DNA of 64,000 nucleotides from Streptomyces sp. NBC_01351 (GTDB taxonomy: Bacteria; Actinomycetota; Actinomycetes; Streptomycetales; Streptomycetaceae): contig NZ_CP108356.1 of the NCBI RefSeq assembly GCF_036237315.1, positions 7,631,501 to 7,695,500 on the forward strand. Direction: 5' to 3'. Under the pieces are notes generated by a model, which was not told the origin of the DNA, did not search any database, and worked only from the letters and a program-made list of their open reading frames with translations. The position numbers were made by a program, and so were the translations under genes. Position 1 is the stretch's first letter, and every line of letters begins with the position of its first letter. Of the stretch, positions 8,962-16,667 are shown in pieces.

Positions 8962-8989
8962 CAAGGTAAGGCTGCCCTTCGTTTAGGGT
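8962..8989 (+). promoter_or_regulatory. Candidate iron box (DmdR/IdeR-type) overlapping a promoter
   Basis: The 19 bases at 8962-8980 share a core AAGGTAAGGCTGCCCTT with the IdeR/DmdR iron box, whose core is AGGTnAGGCTnACCT; I count about 12-13 of 19 identities. A TAGGGT hexamer (8984-8989, matching TAnnnT) lies just downstream and would be the -10 of the ferredoxin reductase promoter. The box would then cover the -35 region. Iron-dependent repression of a ferredoxin-linked enzyme is plausible but inferred. Confidence 0.4.
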
Positions 8990-9032
8990 TCAGCATGATC
9001 CACCGTGCTGTCGCTCGAAGGGAACCATTGCC

Positions 9033-10394
9033 ATGCCTCGCCCTCTGCGAGTAGCAATCGTCGGTGCCGGACCCGCCGGCATATACGCCGCCGACGCCCT
9101 GCTGAAGTCCGAGACCGCCGCCGAGCCCGGCGTGTCCATCGACCTCTTCGAGCGGATGCCCGCCCCGTTCGGCCTGATCCGCTACGGCGTCGCGCCGGAC
9201 CACCCCCGGATCAAGGGCATCATCACGGCCCTGCACCAGGTGCTCGACAAGCCCCAGGTCCGGCTCTTCGGCAACGTCGACTACCCGAACGACATCAGTC
9301 TCGACGAGCTGCGCTCCTTCTACGACGCGGTGATCTTCTCCACCGGCGCCACCGCCGACCGCGCGCTCACCATCCCCGGCGTCGACCTCGACGGCTCATA
9401 CGGTGCCGCCGACTTCGTCTCCTGGTACGACGGCCACCCCGACGTCCCGCGCACCTGGCCGCTGGAGGCCGAGAAGGTCGCCGTGCTCGGTGTCGGCAAC
9501 GTTGCCCTCGACGTCGCGCGCATCCTCGCCAAGACGGCCGACGAACTGCTGCCGACCGAGATCCCGGCGAACGTCTACGACGGGCTCAAGGCCAACAAGG
9601 CCCTCGAGGTGCACGTCTTCGGCCGCCGCGGCCCGGCCCAGGCCAAGTTCAGCCCCATGGAGCTGCGCGAGCTGGACCACTCGCCGAACATCGAGGTCAT
9701 CGTCAACCCCGAGGACATCGACTACGACGAGGGCTCGATCACGACCCGCCGCTCCAACAAGCAGGCCGACATGGTCGCCAAGACCCTGGAGAACTGGGCG
9801 ATCCGCGACATCGGTGACCGTCCGCACAAGCTGTTCCTGCACTTCTTCGAGTCCCCGACCGAGGTGCTCGGCGAGGACGGCAAGGTCGTCGGCCTGCGCA
9901 CCGAGCGCACCGAGCTCGACGGTACGGGCAACGTCAAGGGCACCGGGCAGTTCACCGACTGGGACGTCCAGTCCGTCTACCGGGCCGTGGGCTACCTTTC
10001 CGACGAGCTGCCCAAGCTCCCCTGGGACGTCGAGTCGGGCACCGTTCCGGACGAGGGCGGCCGGGTGATCGAGGGCGGCAGCCACCTGACGTCGACGTAC
10101 GTGACCGGCTGGATCCGCCGCGGTCCGGTCGGCCTGATCGGCCACACGAAGGGCGACGCGAACGAGACCGTCGCGAACCTGCTGGCCGACCACGCGGAAG
10201 GCCGCCTGGCCACCCCGGCCGCGCCCGAGCCGGAGGCGGTCGAGGCCTTCCTCGCCGAGCGGAGCATCCGCTACACGACGTGGGACGGCTGGTACAAGCT
10301 GGACGCCGCCGAGAAGGCGCTGGGCGAGCCCCAGGGCCGCGAGCGCGTGAAGCTCGTCGAGCGCGAGGAAATGCTCGACGCGAGCGGCGCGTAA
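9033..10394 (+). CDS. Ferredoxin/adrenodoxin-type NADP+ reductase (FprA-like)
   Basis: 453 residues, close to mycobacterial FprA and mitochondrial adrenodoxin reductase. The N-terminal FAD-binding fold starts at once (VAIVGAGPAGIYAADALL) and is followed by the family-specific FERMPAPFGLIRYGVAPDHPRIK. The NADP site is VAVLGVGNVALDVARIL. The FGRRGPAQAKFSPMELREL and GWIRRGPVGLIGHTKGDANETV blocks are diagnostic. It transfers electrons between NADPH and ferredoxin, for example to support cytochromes P450 or iron-sulfur enzymes. GAAGGGAACC precedes the ATG. It is monocistronic, ended by a hairpin, and has a possible iron box upstream. Confidence 0.94.
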   Translation: MPRPLRVAIVGAGPAGIYAADALLKSETAAEPGVSIDLFERMPAPFGLIRYGVAPDHPRIKGIITALHQVLDKPQVRLFGNVDYPNDISLDELRSFYDAVIFSTGATADRALTIPGVDLDGSYGAADFVSWYDGHPDVPRTWPLEAEKVAVLGVGNVALDVARILAKTADELLPTEIPANVYDGLKANKALEVHVFGRRGPAQAKFSPMELRELDHSPNIEVIVNPEDIDYDEGSITTRRSNKQADMVAKTLENWAIRDIGDRPHKLFLHFFESPTEVLGEDGKVVGLRTERTELDGTGNVKGTGQFTDWDVQSVYRAVGYLSDELPKLPWDVESGTVPDEGGRVIEGGSHLTSTYVTGWIRRGPVGLIGHTKGDANETVANLLADHAEGRLATPAAPEPEAVEAFLAERSIRYTTWDGWYKLDAAEKALGEPQGRERVKLVEREEMLDASGA

Positions 10395-10404
10395 CCACTC
10401 GGGA

Positions 10405-10437
10405 GGGCCGGGACTCGAACGGAGTCCCGGCCCTTCT
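10405..10437 (+). terminator. Intrinsic terminator after ferredoxin reductase
   Basis: Perfect 12-bp stem GGGCCGGGACTC (10405-10416) with GAGTCCCGGCCC (10422-10433), 5-nt loop GAACG, followed by TTCTT. It starts 10 nt after the stop codon. Confidence 0.85.
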
Positions 10438-10510
10438 TCATGGGAATGCCGGGTCTCCCAAGGGAGTTCACAGAAGCGCGAGACCCCGATCCGCGCGCTT
10501 TGGAGACCTC

Positions 10511-11173
10511 ATGAAGATCGGCATCATCGGCGCAGGCAACATCGGAGGCAACCTCACCCGCCGCCTCACGGTCCTCGGACACGAGGTGTCCGTGGCCAAC
10601 TCCCGCGGACCGCAGACCCTGGCCGCGCTCGCGGAGGAGACCGGCGCGACCCCCGTCACCGTCGCCGAAGCAGCCCGCGGCGCGGAGATCGTCGTGGTCA
10701 CGATCCCCCTCAAGAACATCCCGGACCTCCCCTCCGGCCTCTTCGACGGAGCCGCCGAGGGCTTCGCCGTCATCGAGACCGGCAACTACTACCCGCAGCA
10801 GCGCGACGGCAGGATCCCCGGCATCGAGGACGAGGGGCTGACCGAGAGCCGCTGGACCGAGCGGCAGCTCGGCCACCGCGTGATCAAGGCCTTCAACGGC
10901 ACCTACGCCGAGGACATCCTGGACCGCCCCCGTCCCGCGGGAGAACCGGACCGGATGGCCCTGCCCGTCGCGGGCGACGACGAGCCGGCGAAGGAGTCCG
11001 TACGCGCCCTCATCGAGGAGCTCGGCTTCGACACGGTCGACGCGGGCGGCCTGGACGACTCCTGGCGCCAGCAGCCCGGCACCCCCGTCTACGGCCTGCG
11101 CGCCGGAGCCGCGGCGGTGACCAAGGCCCTCGCCGAGGCCTCCCCGGTCCGCAAGGCGGAGTTCCGGGGCTGA
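10511..11173 (+). CDS. NADPH-dependent F420 reductase-like oxidoreductase
   Basis: 220 residues. The N-terminal Rossmann motif MKIGIIGAGNIGGNLTRRL and the VANSRGPQTLAAL loop, whose Ser-Arg would bind the 2'-phosphate of NADPH, identify the F420_oxidored/NADP-binding family. Further marks are AEIVVVTIPLKNIPDLP, VIETGNYYPQQRDG and LGHRVIKAFNGTYAEDIL. The closest functional idea is an F420H2:NADP+ or related oxidoreductase, but many such Streptomyces paralogues have unknown substrates. The ATG follows a GGAGACC site directly. Confidence 0.8.
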   Translation: MKIGIIGAGNIGGNLTRRLTVLGHEVSVANSRGPQTLAALAEETGATPVTVAEAARGAEIVVVTIPLKNIPDLPSGLFDGAAEGFAVIETGNYYPQQRDGRIPGIEDEGLTESRWTERQLGHRVIKAFNGTYAEDILDRPRPAGEPDRMALPVAGDDEPAKESVRALIEELGFDTVDAGGLDDSWRQQPGTPVYGLRAGAAAVTKALAEASPVRKAEFRG

Positions 11174-11189
11174 CCGAGGGCGGTGCCCG

Positions 11190-11702
11190 TTACCCGCTGC
11201 GCTCCAGCAAGCCCCGTACGAAGGCGGCCTGGCCCGCGTGTTGCCAGTCGTCGCCCAGGACGCTCACCAGGCGGACCCCCAGGGTGACCGGCGGGTCCCA
11301 GCGCTCGTCGACCACGCGGTTCAGGTCGGCGGCGCTGACGGTGTGGAGGAACCGGACCGTCTGTTCGTGCACCGCGTCGTGGTAGCCGAGCAGCAGCTCG
11401 CCCGAGTCGACCCGGACGGCTGCGACCTGGTGGGCGGTGTGTCCGTACCCGGTCGAATCCGCGGGCAGCGGCAGGGCGAAGCGGGCTGCCCAGTCCTGGG
11501 ACCGCCAGACCTGTTCCAGGTCCGCCGCGTCCGCGATGTGGTCGTCCTGGATCCGGGTGAGGTGCCAGACCAGCCAGGTGATCGAGTTGGCGGCCGGGTC
11601 GACGCGTGCGTTGAGCGTCTGCGCCGGGAGCCCGTCCACGACCTCGTGGACGAGCTCCCGGATGCGGCCGAAACCGTCGGTGATGACCTCCGTAGCCTTC
11701 AT
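11190..11702 (-). CDS. DinB-superfamily / DUF664 protein (mycothiol-transferase-like)
   Basis: 170 residues with a four-helix DinB fold: GFGRIRELVHEVVDGLPAQTLNARVDPAANSITWLVWHLTRIQDDHIAD, containing the first metal His in WLVWHLTRIQDDH, and later VSVLGDDWQHAGQAAFVRG with the C-terminal His ligands. DUF664/DinB_2 proteins include mycothiol- and bacillithiol-dependent S-transferases for detoxification. The present substrate cannot be told. ATG chosen with GGTGGG upstream. It is convergent with the F420-reductase-like gene and lies downstream of the MFS gene on the same strand. Confidence 0.8.
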   Translation of the reverse strand: MKATEVITDGFGRIRELVHEVVDGLPAQTLNARVDPAANSITWLVWHLTRIQDDHIADAADLEQVWRSQDWAARFALPLPADSTGYGHTAHQVAAVRVDSGELLLGYHDAVHEQTVRFLHTVSAADLNRVVDERWDPPVTLGVRLVSVLGDDWQHAGQAAFVRGLLERSG

Positions 11703-11764
11703 GCACCCACCATGCAAGGCCCCGCGGCCGACCCGCCGGGCACGACACGCGGCGGGATCGGGCG

Positions 11765-13273
11765 TCAGGCGGTCGCGCCGGCCTTGGCCGGGGTCGGCGC
11801 GGTCCCGGTCTCGGCCGGATCCGATGCGGCGGACACCGTGCCCTGACCGCCCCGCAGGCCGAACCGGCTGATCAGGGCAACCAGGGCGAAGGCCACCGCC
11901 CCGATCACGAAGGTGAGGGTGAAGCCGGATTCGGCGGGCAGCGGCGGCACGCCCGCCGGCAGGTGCTCGATGGTCTTCGACGCCAGGATCGTGGTGACGA
12001 CCGCGCTGCCGATCGCGCTGCCCGTGGAGCGGGAGATCGAGTTGATGCCGTTGGCGATGCCGCTCTGCTGGGGCGGAACGCTCGCCATGATCACCGCGGG
12101 CATGGCCGCGTAGCCGAAGCTCACGGCCGCGCCCACGACGAGTCCGGCGCCGATCACGGAGGCGGTGTGCGCGTGGTCGAGGGCCAGCCAGGCGAACCCG
12201 AGGGCCCCGAGCCCGGCGGCCAGGCCCAGCGCCGCGCGCGGACCGCGGTGGCGGACCAGCTGCCCGCCGATGGGAGAGGCGAGCAGCGAGACGATCGCGC
12301 CGGGCAGCAGGAACTGCACGGACGCGCGCAGGATCGAGGCGTCGAAGCCGTAGCCGGTGAGGGCCTCGGGCATCTGGACGAGGTAGGAGACGCCCAGGAA
12401 GTTCGCGAACATCCCGAAGCCGACGAGGATGCCGGCCAGGTTGGCCATCAGCACCGGGCGGTGGATGAACATGCGCATGTCGACCAGCGGCTCGCGCACC
12501 TTGAGCTCGGTCACCACCCACACGGCGGCCATGACCGCGGCGCCGGCGAAGCTGCCCAGCGTACGGCCGGAGGCCCAGCCCCACTCGTGGCCCTGGGAGA
12601 TCGGCAGCAGGAGGAGCAGCAGCGTGAGGCCGAGCGTCAGCGCGCCGAGGAAGTCGGTGCGCCCACCGGTCTTGTGCCGGGTCGCCGGGACCAGGAGGAC
12701 CACGGCGAGCAGGGCGAGGACGGCGAAGCCGGTCGCCATCCAGAAGGCATTGCGGTAGTCGGCCCCGGAACCGGAGGTGAGCAGGCCCGTGGCCACGAGG
12801 GCGAGACCGCTGCCGAACGCGAGCGTGCCGCTGACCAGCGCCATCGCGCCCGGAAGCTTCTGCGGCCGGACCTCTTCGCGCAGCACGGACAGGGCCAGCG
12901 GGAAGATCGCGGTGGCGGCGCCCTGGAGCACCCGGCCCAGGATCAGCAGCGGCAGCGAGGAGGCCAGCGCGGTGATCACGGAGCCGACGACCATGACGCC
13001 GAGCACGGCCACCAGGGTGGGCTTCTTGCCGTGCTGGTCGCCGAACCGGCCCAGCAGCGGGGTGAAGACCGCCGCCGACAGCAGCGTGGCCGTGGTCACC
13101 CAGCTCACCCCGGCGGTCGTGGTGCCGAGGTCGGCGCGGATGAGGCCCAGGATCGGGACCGGCAGGGTCTGCATCATCGACACGACCATGGCGGCCAGGC
13201 TCAGGGCGAAGACGATGACCGTCTCGTTCCGGCGCCCGGTGGCCTGGGCGGCGGCGGGGGAGGGGGTGCTCAT
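11765..13273 (-). CDS. MFS drug exporter, DHA2-like (14-TM type)
   Basis: 502 residues of integral membrane protein. After a short Pro/Ala N-terminus, hydrophobic helices follow throughout (VIVFALSLAAMVVSMMQTLPVP, GVSWVTTATLLSAAVFTPLLG). The MFS loop motif appears as GRFGDQHGKKPTL, and motif C-like glycines as TLAFGSGLALVATGLL. Such proteins extrude toxic compounds with proton antiport. It is divergent from a MarR gene, with two similar operators and opposed promoters between them. A MarR-repressed efflux pump is the natural reading. The substrate is unknown. Confidence 0.9.
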   Translation of the reverse strand: MSTPSPAAAQATGRRNETVIVFALSLAAMVVSMMQTLPVPILGLIRADLGTTTAGVSWVTTATLLSAAVFTPLLGRFGDQHGKKPTLVAVLGVMVVGSVITALASSLPLLILGRVLQGAATAIFPLALSVLREEVRPQKLPGAMALVSGTLAFGSGLALVATGLLTSGSGADYRNAFWMATGFAVLALLAVVLLVPATRHKTGGRTDFLGALTLGLTLLLLLLPISQGHEWGWASGRTLGSFAGAAVMAAVWVVTELKVREPLVDMRMFIHRPVLMANLAGILVGFGMFANFLGVSYLVQMPEALTGYGFDASILRASVQFLLPGAIVSLLASPIGGQLVRHRGPRAALGLAAGLGALGFAWLALDHAHTASVIGAGLVVGAAVSFGYAAMPAVIMASVPPQQSGIANGINSISRSTGSAIGSAVVTTILASKTIEHLPAGVPPLPAESGFTLTFVIGAVAFALVALISRFGLRGGQGTVSAASDPAETGTAPTPAKAGATA

Positions 13274-13320
13274 GGCGGGCGGGACCTTCTTCGCGCTTCG
13301 GAGCTTCACGGGGGAGATGT

Positions 13321-13333
13321 TTGATGTCATCAA
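13321..13333. promoter_or_regulatory. MarR operator 1, TTGATGTCATCAA
   Basis: Perfect palindrome apart from its centre base, shaped TTGA-N5-TCAA. It lies just downstream of the predicted start point of the MFS transcript, where a bound MarR protein would block elongation or initiation. Confidence 0.6.
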
Positions 13334-13345
13334 GTAACTCGACCG

Positions 13346-13375
13346 AAGGTAGACCTCGATAGTTAAGGTGGTCAA
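13346..13375 (-). promoter_or_regulatory. Promoter of the MFS gene
   Basis: On the minus strand TTGACC (13375-13370) and TACCTT (13351-13346) are separated by 18 bp, close to the Streptomyces housekeeping consensus TTGAC-N18-TAnnnT. Operator 1 lies immediately downstream. Confidence 0.55.
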
Positions 13376-13383
13376 GTAAACAA

Positions 13384-13412
13384 TTGATAATGTCAACCAT
13401 TCTGGGTACGCT
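13384..13412 (+). promoter_or_regulatory. Leaderless promoter of marR overlapping operator 2
   Basis: TTGATA (13384-13389), 17-bp spacer, TACGCT (13407-13412), then six bases to the ATG at 13419. The expected start point therefore falls on or next to the A of the ATG. Operator 2, TTGATAATGTCAA (13384-13396, again TTGA-N5-TCAA), covers the -35 element, which predicts autorepression. Confidence 0.55.
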
Positions 13413-13418
13413 CCAGGC

Positions 13419-13862
13419 ATGAGCGACACCGCCGCCCCGCACGCCCCCGCCAAGCTCCAGCTGCTGGAACTGCTCGCCGCCATCGGCACCGCCCAGTGGC
13501 GCGACTTCGCGGCCGCCGCCGCCCGCTACGGCCTCACCTCCACCCAGGCCCGGGTCCTCGCCCAGCTCGACGGCCCCGTGCCGATGCGCGGCCTCGCCAC
13601 GCTGCTGGTGTGCGACGCCTCGAACGTGACCGGAATCGTCGACCGCCTGGAAGCCCGGGAACTGGTGCGCCGCGAGCCCGCTCCCGCCGACCGCCGGGTC
13701 AAGAACGTGGTCGCCACGGAAGCGGGCCGCGAGATCATCCGTAGGGTCCGGGAGGAGATGCAGGTGACGCACAGCGCCCTGGACACCCTCGACGAGGCCG
13801 AGAGCGCCACGCTCTACGCCCTGCTGGATCGGCTGCGCCCCACCATGGAGAAGGACGCCTGA
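13419..13862 (+). CDS. MarR family transcriptional regulator
   Basis: 147 residues with the winged helix typical of MarR: helix-turn-helix YGLTSTQARVLAQLDGPVPMRGLATLLVCDASNVTGIVDRLEARELVRRE, then the wing APADRRVKNVVATEAGREI. The terminal helices form the dimer interface. It probably represses the divergent MFS exporter and itself through the two TTGA-N5-TCAA sites, with release by a small ligand. No Shine-Dalgarno is seen; the promoter position suggests a leaderless message. Confidence 0.92.
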   Translation: MSDTAAPHAPAKLQLLELLAAIGTAQWRDFAAAAARYGLTSTQARVLAQLDGPVPMRGLATLLVCDASNVTGIVDRLEARELVRREPAPADRRVKNVVATEAGREIIRRVREEMQVTHSALDTLDEAESATLYALLDRLRPTMEKDA

Positions 13863-13878
13863 AGTAGCCTCGATCTCC

Positions 13879-14250
13879 ATGAGTACTCTGCGGACCATCA
13901 ACGACGTACCCGTCCTGGTGTGTGAGGCCGAGGGGGAGGTCATCGCGGGCGAACGCGAAGCCCTGGACCACATCGGCAACGCCGGCTACCAGGGGGCCCG
14001 GTGGGTCGTCATCCCCGTCGAGCGCTTCGACGAATCCTTCTTCCGTCTCGGCACGCGCGTCGCCGGCGGGATCATCCAGAAGTTCGTCCAGTACCGGATG
14101 GGGATCATCGTCCTCGGCGACATTTCCCGCCACACCGAGGCCAGTTCGGCCCTGCGGGACTTCGTCCGCGAGTGCAACCGCGGCACCCAGACCTGGTTCC
14201 TCGCCGACGACGCCGAGCTGCGCGCGCGGCTGGCCGGGGCGGAAGCGTGA
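13879..14250 (+). CDS. DUF4180 domain protein
   Basis: 123 residues, soluble alpha/beta. It shows the DUF4180 pattern: an N-terminal LVCEAEGEVIAGEREALDHIGNAGYQGARWVVIPVERFDESFFRLGTRVAGGIIQKFVQYRMGIIVLGDIS, followed by ALRDFVRECNRGTQTWFLAD. The family is small and of unknown biochemical role. The ATG follows the MarR stop by 16 bp on the same strand, and the stop overlaps the GTG start of the next gene (GTGA). MarR, DUF4180 and HutD-like genes thus probably form one operon. Confidence 0.82.
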   Translation: MSTLRTINDVPVLVCEAEGEVIAGEREALDHIGNAGYQGARWVVIPVERFDESFFRLGTRVAGGIIQKFVQYRMGIIVLGDISRHTEASSALRDFVRECNRGTQTWFLADDAELRARLAGAEA

Positions 14251-14825
14251 AGAGCGGCGCCCAGGTCCGGATCCTGCGGGCAGCCGACCGCGCCGCCACC
14301 GCCTGGAAGAACGGCGGGGGAGTCACCCGGGAGATCGCGGTCTTCCCCTACGGGGCCGGCATGGACGACTTCGTCTGGCGGGCGAGCCTCGCCGAGGTCG
14401 CGGCCGACGGTCCCTTCTCACCCTTCCCCGGGATCGACCGCACCCTCACCCTCGTGGAGGGCGCGGGCATGGACCTCACGGTCGGGGGCGTACGCCGACT
14501 CGTGGACGAGCGGTTCGCGCCGCAGGAGTTCCCCGGGGACGAGCAGACCGACTGCCGGCTGCTCTCGGGGCCCGTCGTGAACTTCAACGTGATGCACCGC
14601 CAGGGGGCCGCGGAGGTGGTGACCGCCGTCGTACGGGGCCGGCTCTCGCGCGCCGTCGTATCGGACGAGACCCTGCTCGTGCTCGCGTTGGAAGGGTCGG
14701 CCACGGTTCAGGTGGGGCGGGGCCCCGACCTCGCGCTGGCCCCGTACGACGCGGTCCTGGTGATGGGCGACTTCATCGACTACATGGAAATTTCCGGGCA
14801 CGTGGCGCTCGTCTGCTTCCGCTGA
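14247..14825 (+). CDS. HutD/Ves family cupin-like protein
   Basis: 192 residues. It begins with the HutD/Ves signature ILRAADRAATAWKNGGGVTREIAVFP, followed by FVWRASLAEVAADGPFSPFPGIDRTLTLVEGAGMDLTVGG and FNVMHRQG. The fold is a bicupin-like beta barrel. HutD is linked to histidine utilisation in some bacteria and Ves to cold response, but no hut gene lies nearby, so the role is open. The GTG start overlaps the DUF4180 stop by 4 bases, which supports this start. Confidence 0.85.
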   Translation: MKSGAQVRILRAADRAATAWKNGGGVTREIAVFPYGAGMDDFVWRASLAEVAADGPFSPFPGIDRTLTLVEGAGMDLTVGGVRRLVDERFAPQEFPGDEQTDCRLLSGPVVNFNVMHRQGAAEVVTAVVRGRLSRAVVSDETLLVLALEGSATVQVGRGPDLALAPYDAVLVMGDFIDYMEISGHVALVCFR

Positions 14826-14849
14826 CCGCCCCGGCGGTCGACGGGCCCA

Positions 14850-15755
14850 TCACCGGTCTCGTACGAATCTCCGGGCGCGCGGCGGTCGTACGCCTGCGGT
14901 GGTCGACGCCCGCGTGGCGGGGCGGCCCAGGAGGATCCCCGTCAGGGCGAGCGCGAGACCGCACAGCTGCCGGAGGCTGAGCGTCTCGCCCGCGACCGCC
15001 GTGCCGAGCAGCACGCCCGTCACCGGATTGAGCAGGCCGATCAGCCCCACCGCCGCAGCGGGCAGGCGCCGCAGGCCCGCGAACCATGCGGTGAAGGCGA
15101 GGGCCGTGGACACCAGTGTGACGTAGCCGAAGGCCAGCAGCGCAGGCCCGTCGACGGCCGGCGGCGCTCCCTCCGCGATCACGGCCGGCGGAAGGAGCAC
15201 CAGGCCGCCGCCCAGCAGCTGCCAGGAGGTGGCGGCCAGAACGTCCACCTCGGCGCTCCACCGCTTGGCGAGGACGAAGCCCAGCGCGGACATCCCCATG
15301 GCGGCGACCGAGGCGAGCAGGCCGAGCGCGTCGAGCGCCACGGTCGAGGTGAGCAGCATCAGGCACACGCCGCCCACACCGAGGCCCGCGCCCGCCAGGT
15401 GCCGCGGTCCGGGGCGCTCTCCGATCAGACCCCACGCGATCAGCATCATGACCAGTGGTCCGGTCGCCATCACCGTCGTGGCCACGCTCGTCGGGAGCCG
15501 CTGGGCGGCGAGGTACACCAACGCGAAGAAGCCGCCCATGTTGAGCACGCCGAGCAGCAGGGACTTCCACCACCAGGACCCGCTGGGGACCTTCCGGCGC
15601 ACGGCCAGGAGCAGCAGCCCCGCGGGCAATGCCCGGAACACCGCTCCGTACAGCGGAGTGTCGGCGGGCAGGAACTCCCGCGTGACGAAGTAGGTCGTTC
15701 CCCAGGCGACCGGTGCGACGGCCGTGACCAGTGACCACCGCAGATTGGCTTCCAT
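14850..15755 (-). CDS. EamA/DMT family transporter
   Basis: 301 residues with ten predicted membrane helices in two EamA repeats. The first begins NLRWSLVTAVAPVAWGTTYFVTREFLP and the second contains AMGMSALGFVLAKRWSAEVDVLAATSWQLLGGGLVLL and STALAFTAWFAGLRRLPAAAVGLIGLLNPVTGVLLG. Members export amino acids or other metabolites. The inner ATG (15755) is given as start. A second in-frame ATG at 15776 would add MEDIISS. Both lie within a 33-bp palindrome shared with the divergent MarR gene, and a TATAAT hexamer (15768-15763) ends 7 nt before the inner ATG, suggesting a leaderless mRNA. Confidence 0.88.
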   Translation of the reverse strand: MEANLRWSLVTAVAPVAWGTTYFVTREFLPADTPLYGAVFRALPAGLLLLAVRRKVPSGSWWWKSLLLGVLNMGGFFALVYLAAQRLPTSVATTVMATGPLVMMLIAWGLIGERPGPRHLAGAGLGVGGVCLMLLTSTVALDALGLLASVAAMGMSALGFVLAKRWSAEVDVLAATSWQLLGGGLVLLPPAVIAEGAPPAVDGPALLAFGYVTLVSTALAFTAWFAGLRRLPAAAVGLIGLLNPVTGVLLGTAVAGETLSLRQLCGLALALTGILLGRPATRASTTAGVRPPRARRFVRDR

Positions 15756-15781
15756 GGAAGATATTATATCTTCCATGGAAG
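15749..15781. promoter_or_regulatory. 33-bp perfect palindrome holding both divergent start codons
   Basis: Arms of 16 bp (CTTCCATGGAAGATAT and its exact complement) around one central T. Each arm end is itself the 12-bp palindrome CTTCCATGGAAG, which contains an ATG for each direction. The AT-rich centre reads TATTAT on plus and TATAAT on minus, each 7 nt from an ATG. It is therefore both the likely MarR operator and the -10 region of both promoters. Confidence 0.75.
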
Positions 15782-16278
15782 CTATTGACCAGGTCGCCCG
15801 CATCCAGGCCGAGTGGGCCCGTGAGCGGCCGGATGTGGATGTCAGCCCGCAGGGCGTGATCGGACGGCTGCACCGCCTCGGCCTGCTCCTGACGGAACAG
15901 CTCTGTCTCGTCTACCGCCGGTACGGCCTGAGCGAGGGGGAGTTCGACGTCCTGGCCGCGCTGCGGCGGGCGGGTGAGCCCTTCGAGCGGGCGCCCGGCG
16001 AACTCGCGTCCCACACCATGGTGACCACGGGCGCGATGAGCAAGAGGATCGACAGGCTCGAACGCGACGGCCTCGTCACCCGCCGCCGGTCGGCCGCCGA
16101 CGGCCGGGGCCGCGTGGTCGGGCTCACCCCCGCGGGACGGGACCTGATCGACCGGGCCTTCACGGAGCACATGCGCAATGAACGACACCTGCTCGAAGGG
16201 CTCGAAGCCGAGGACGCGGCGCAGTTGGAGCGGCTCCTGACACGGTGGCTGGCGACGGTCGAGCCGCGGGTGCCGTGA
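15775..16278 (+). CDS. MarR family transcriptional regulator
   Basis: 167 residues with a MarR winged helix: YGLSEGEFDVLAALRRAGEPFERAPGELASHTMVTTGAMSKRIDRLERDGLVTRRRSAADGRGRVVGLTPAGRDL. It most likely represses the divergent EamA exporter and itself by binding the palindrome that spans both starts. ATG 15775 is preferred because TATTAT (15762-15767) lies 7 nt upstream, as in leaderless Streptomyces messages. ATG 15754 is in frame and would add MEDIISS, the same peptide that the transporter's outer ATG would add. No Shine-Dalgarno precedes either. Confidence 0.9.
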   Translation: MEAIDQVARIQAEWARERPDVDVSPQGVIGRLHRLGLLLTEQLCLVYRRYGLSEGEFDVLAALRRAGEPFERAPGELASHTMVTTGAMSKRIDRLERDGLVTRRRSAADGRGRVVGLTPAGRDLIDRAFTEHMRNERHLLEGLEAEDAAQLERLLTRWLATVEPRVP

Positions 16279-16284
16279 CCGGGG

Positions 16285-16476
16285 TCAACGGGCGCCCAGC
16301 TTCACCCACTTCGCCCCGCTGGGCACGCCCTTCTCGTCGAGCAGGAACAGCATGTAGTACCCGGGCGGCGCGTCCGCCGCGGTCGGCGGGGTGCGGAGCC
16401 CGATCGAGGCGCCCCGGACCCCGGTCCGCCGGAGCTCCAGGTGGCGCCGGCTGGTTTTCACCGAGTGGGTGACGGT
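16285..16476 (-). pseudogene. 3' remnant of a galactose-oxidase-like (DUF1929) gene
   Basis: The minus strand encodes about 64 residues resembling the end of the C-terminal domain of galactose-oxidase/GlxA-type copper radical oxidases: TVTHSVKTSRRHLELRRTG, then PPGYYMLFLLDEKGVPSGAKWVKLG before the stop at 16285. In complete proteins these blocks are the last 60-70 residues and include a copper-ligand-region His (the THS motif). The rest of the roughly 600-residue protein, including kelch repeats and the Tyr-Cys site, is absent. Upstream sequence is unrelated. This looks like the scar of a deletion. Confidence 0.7.
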
Positions 16477-16667
16477 AGTTCGACCTGCCGGTACTTCAGG
16501 CCGCCCGATGGGGGCCTCCTCAGGGTCTGGCAGGTTGCGGAGACACTGGAAGGATCGCCACGAAATACTCGATATGACGTGATCAGCTGCGGCCATAGAG
16601 GTGAGAGCGGGCAGCCGTCCACCGCGCCGACCGCCCGGGGCCGCCGCGGGGCGCTATCCATGTCGAC

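Noticed and set aside
14826..14849. Short hairpin between convergent HutD-like and EamA genes
   Set aside because: A 7-bp stem with a 2-base loop; possible terminator, but below what can be separated from chance at this GC content.
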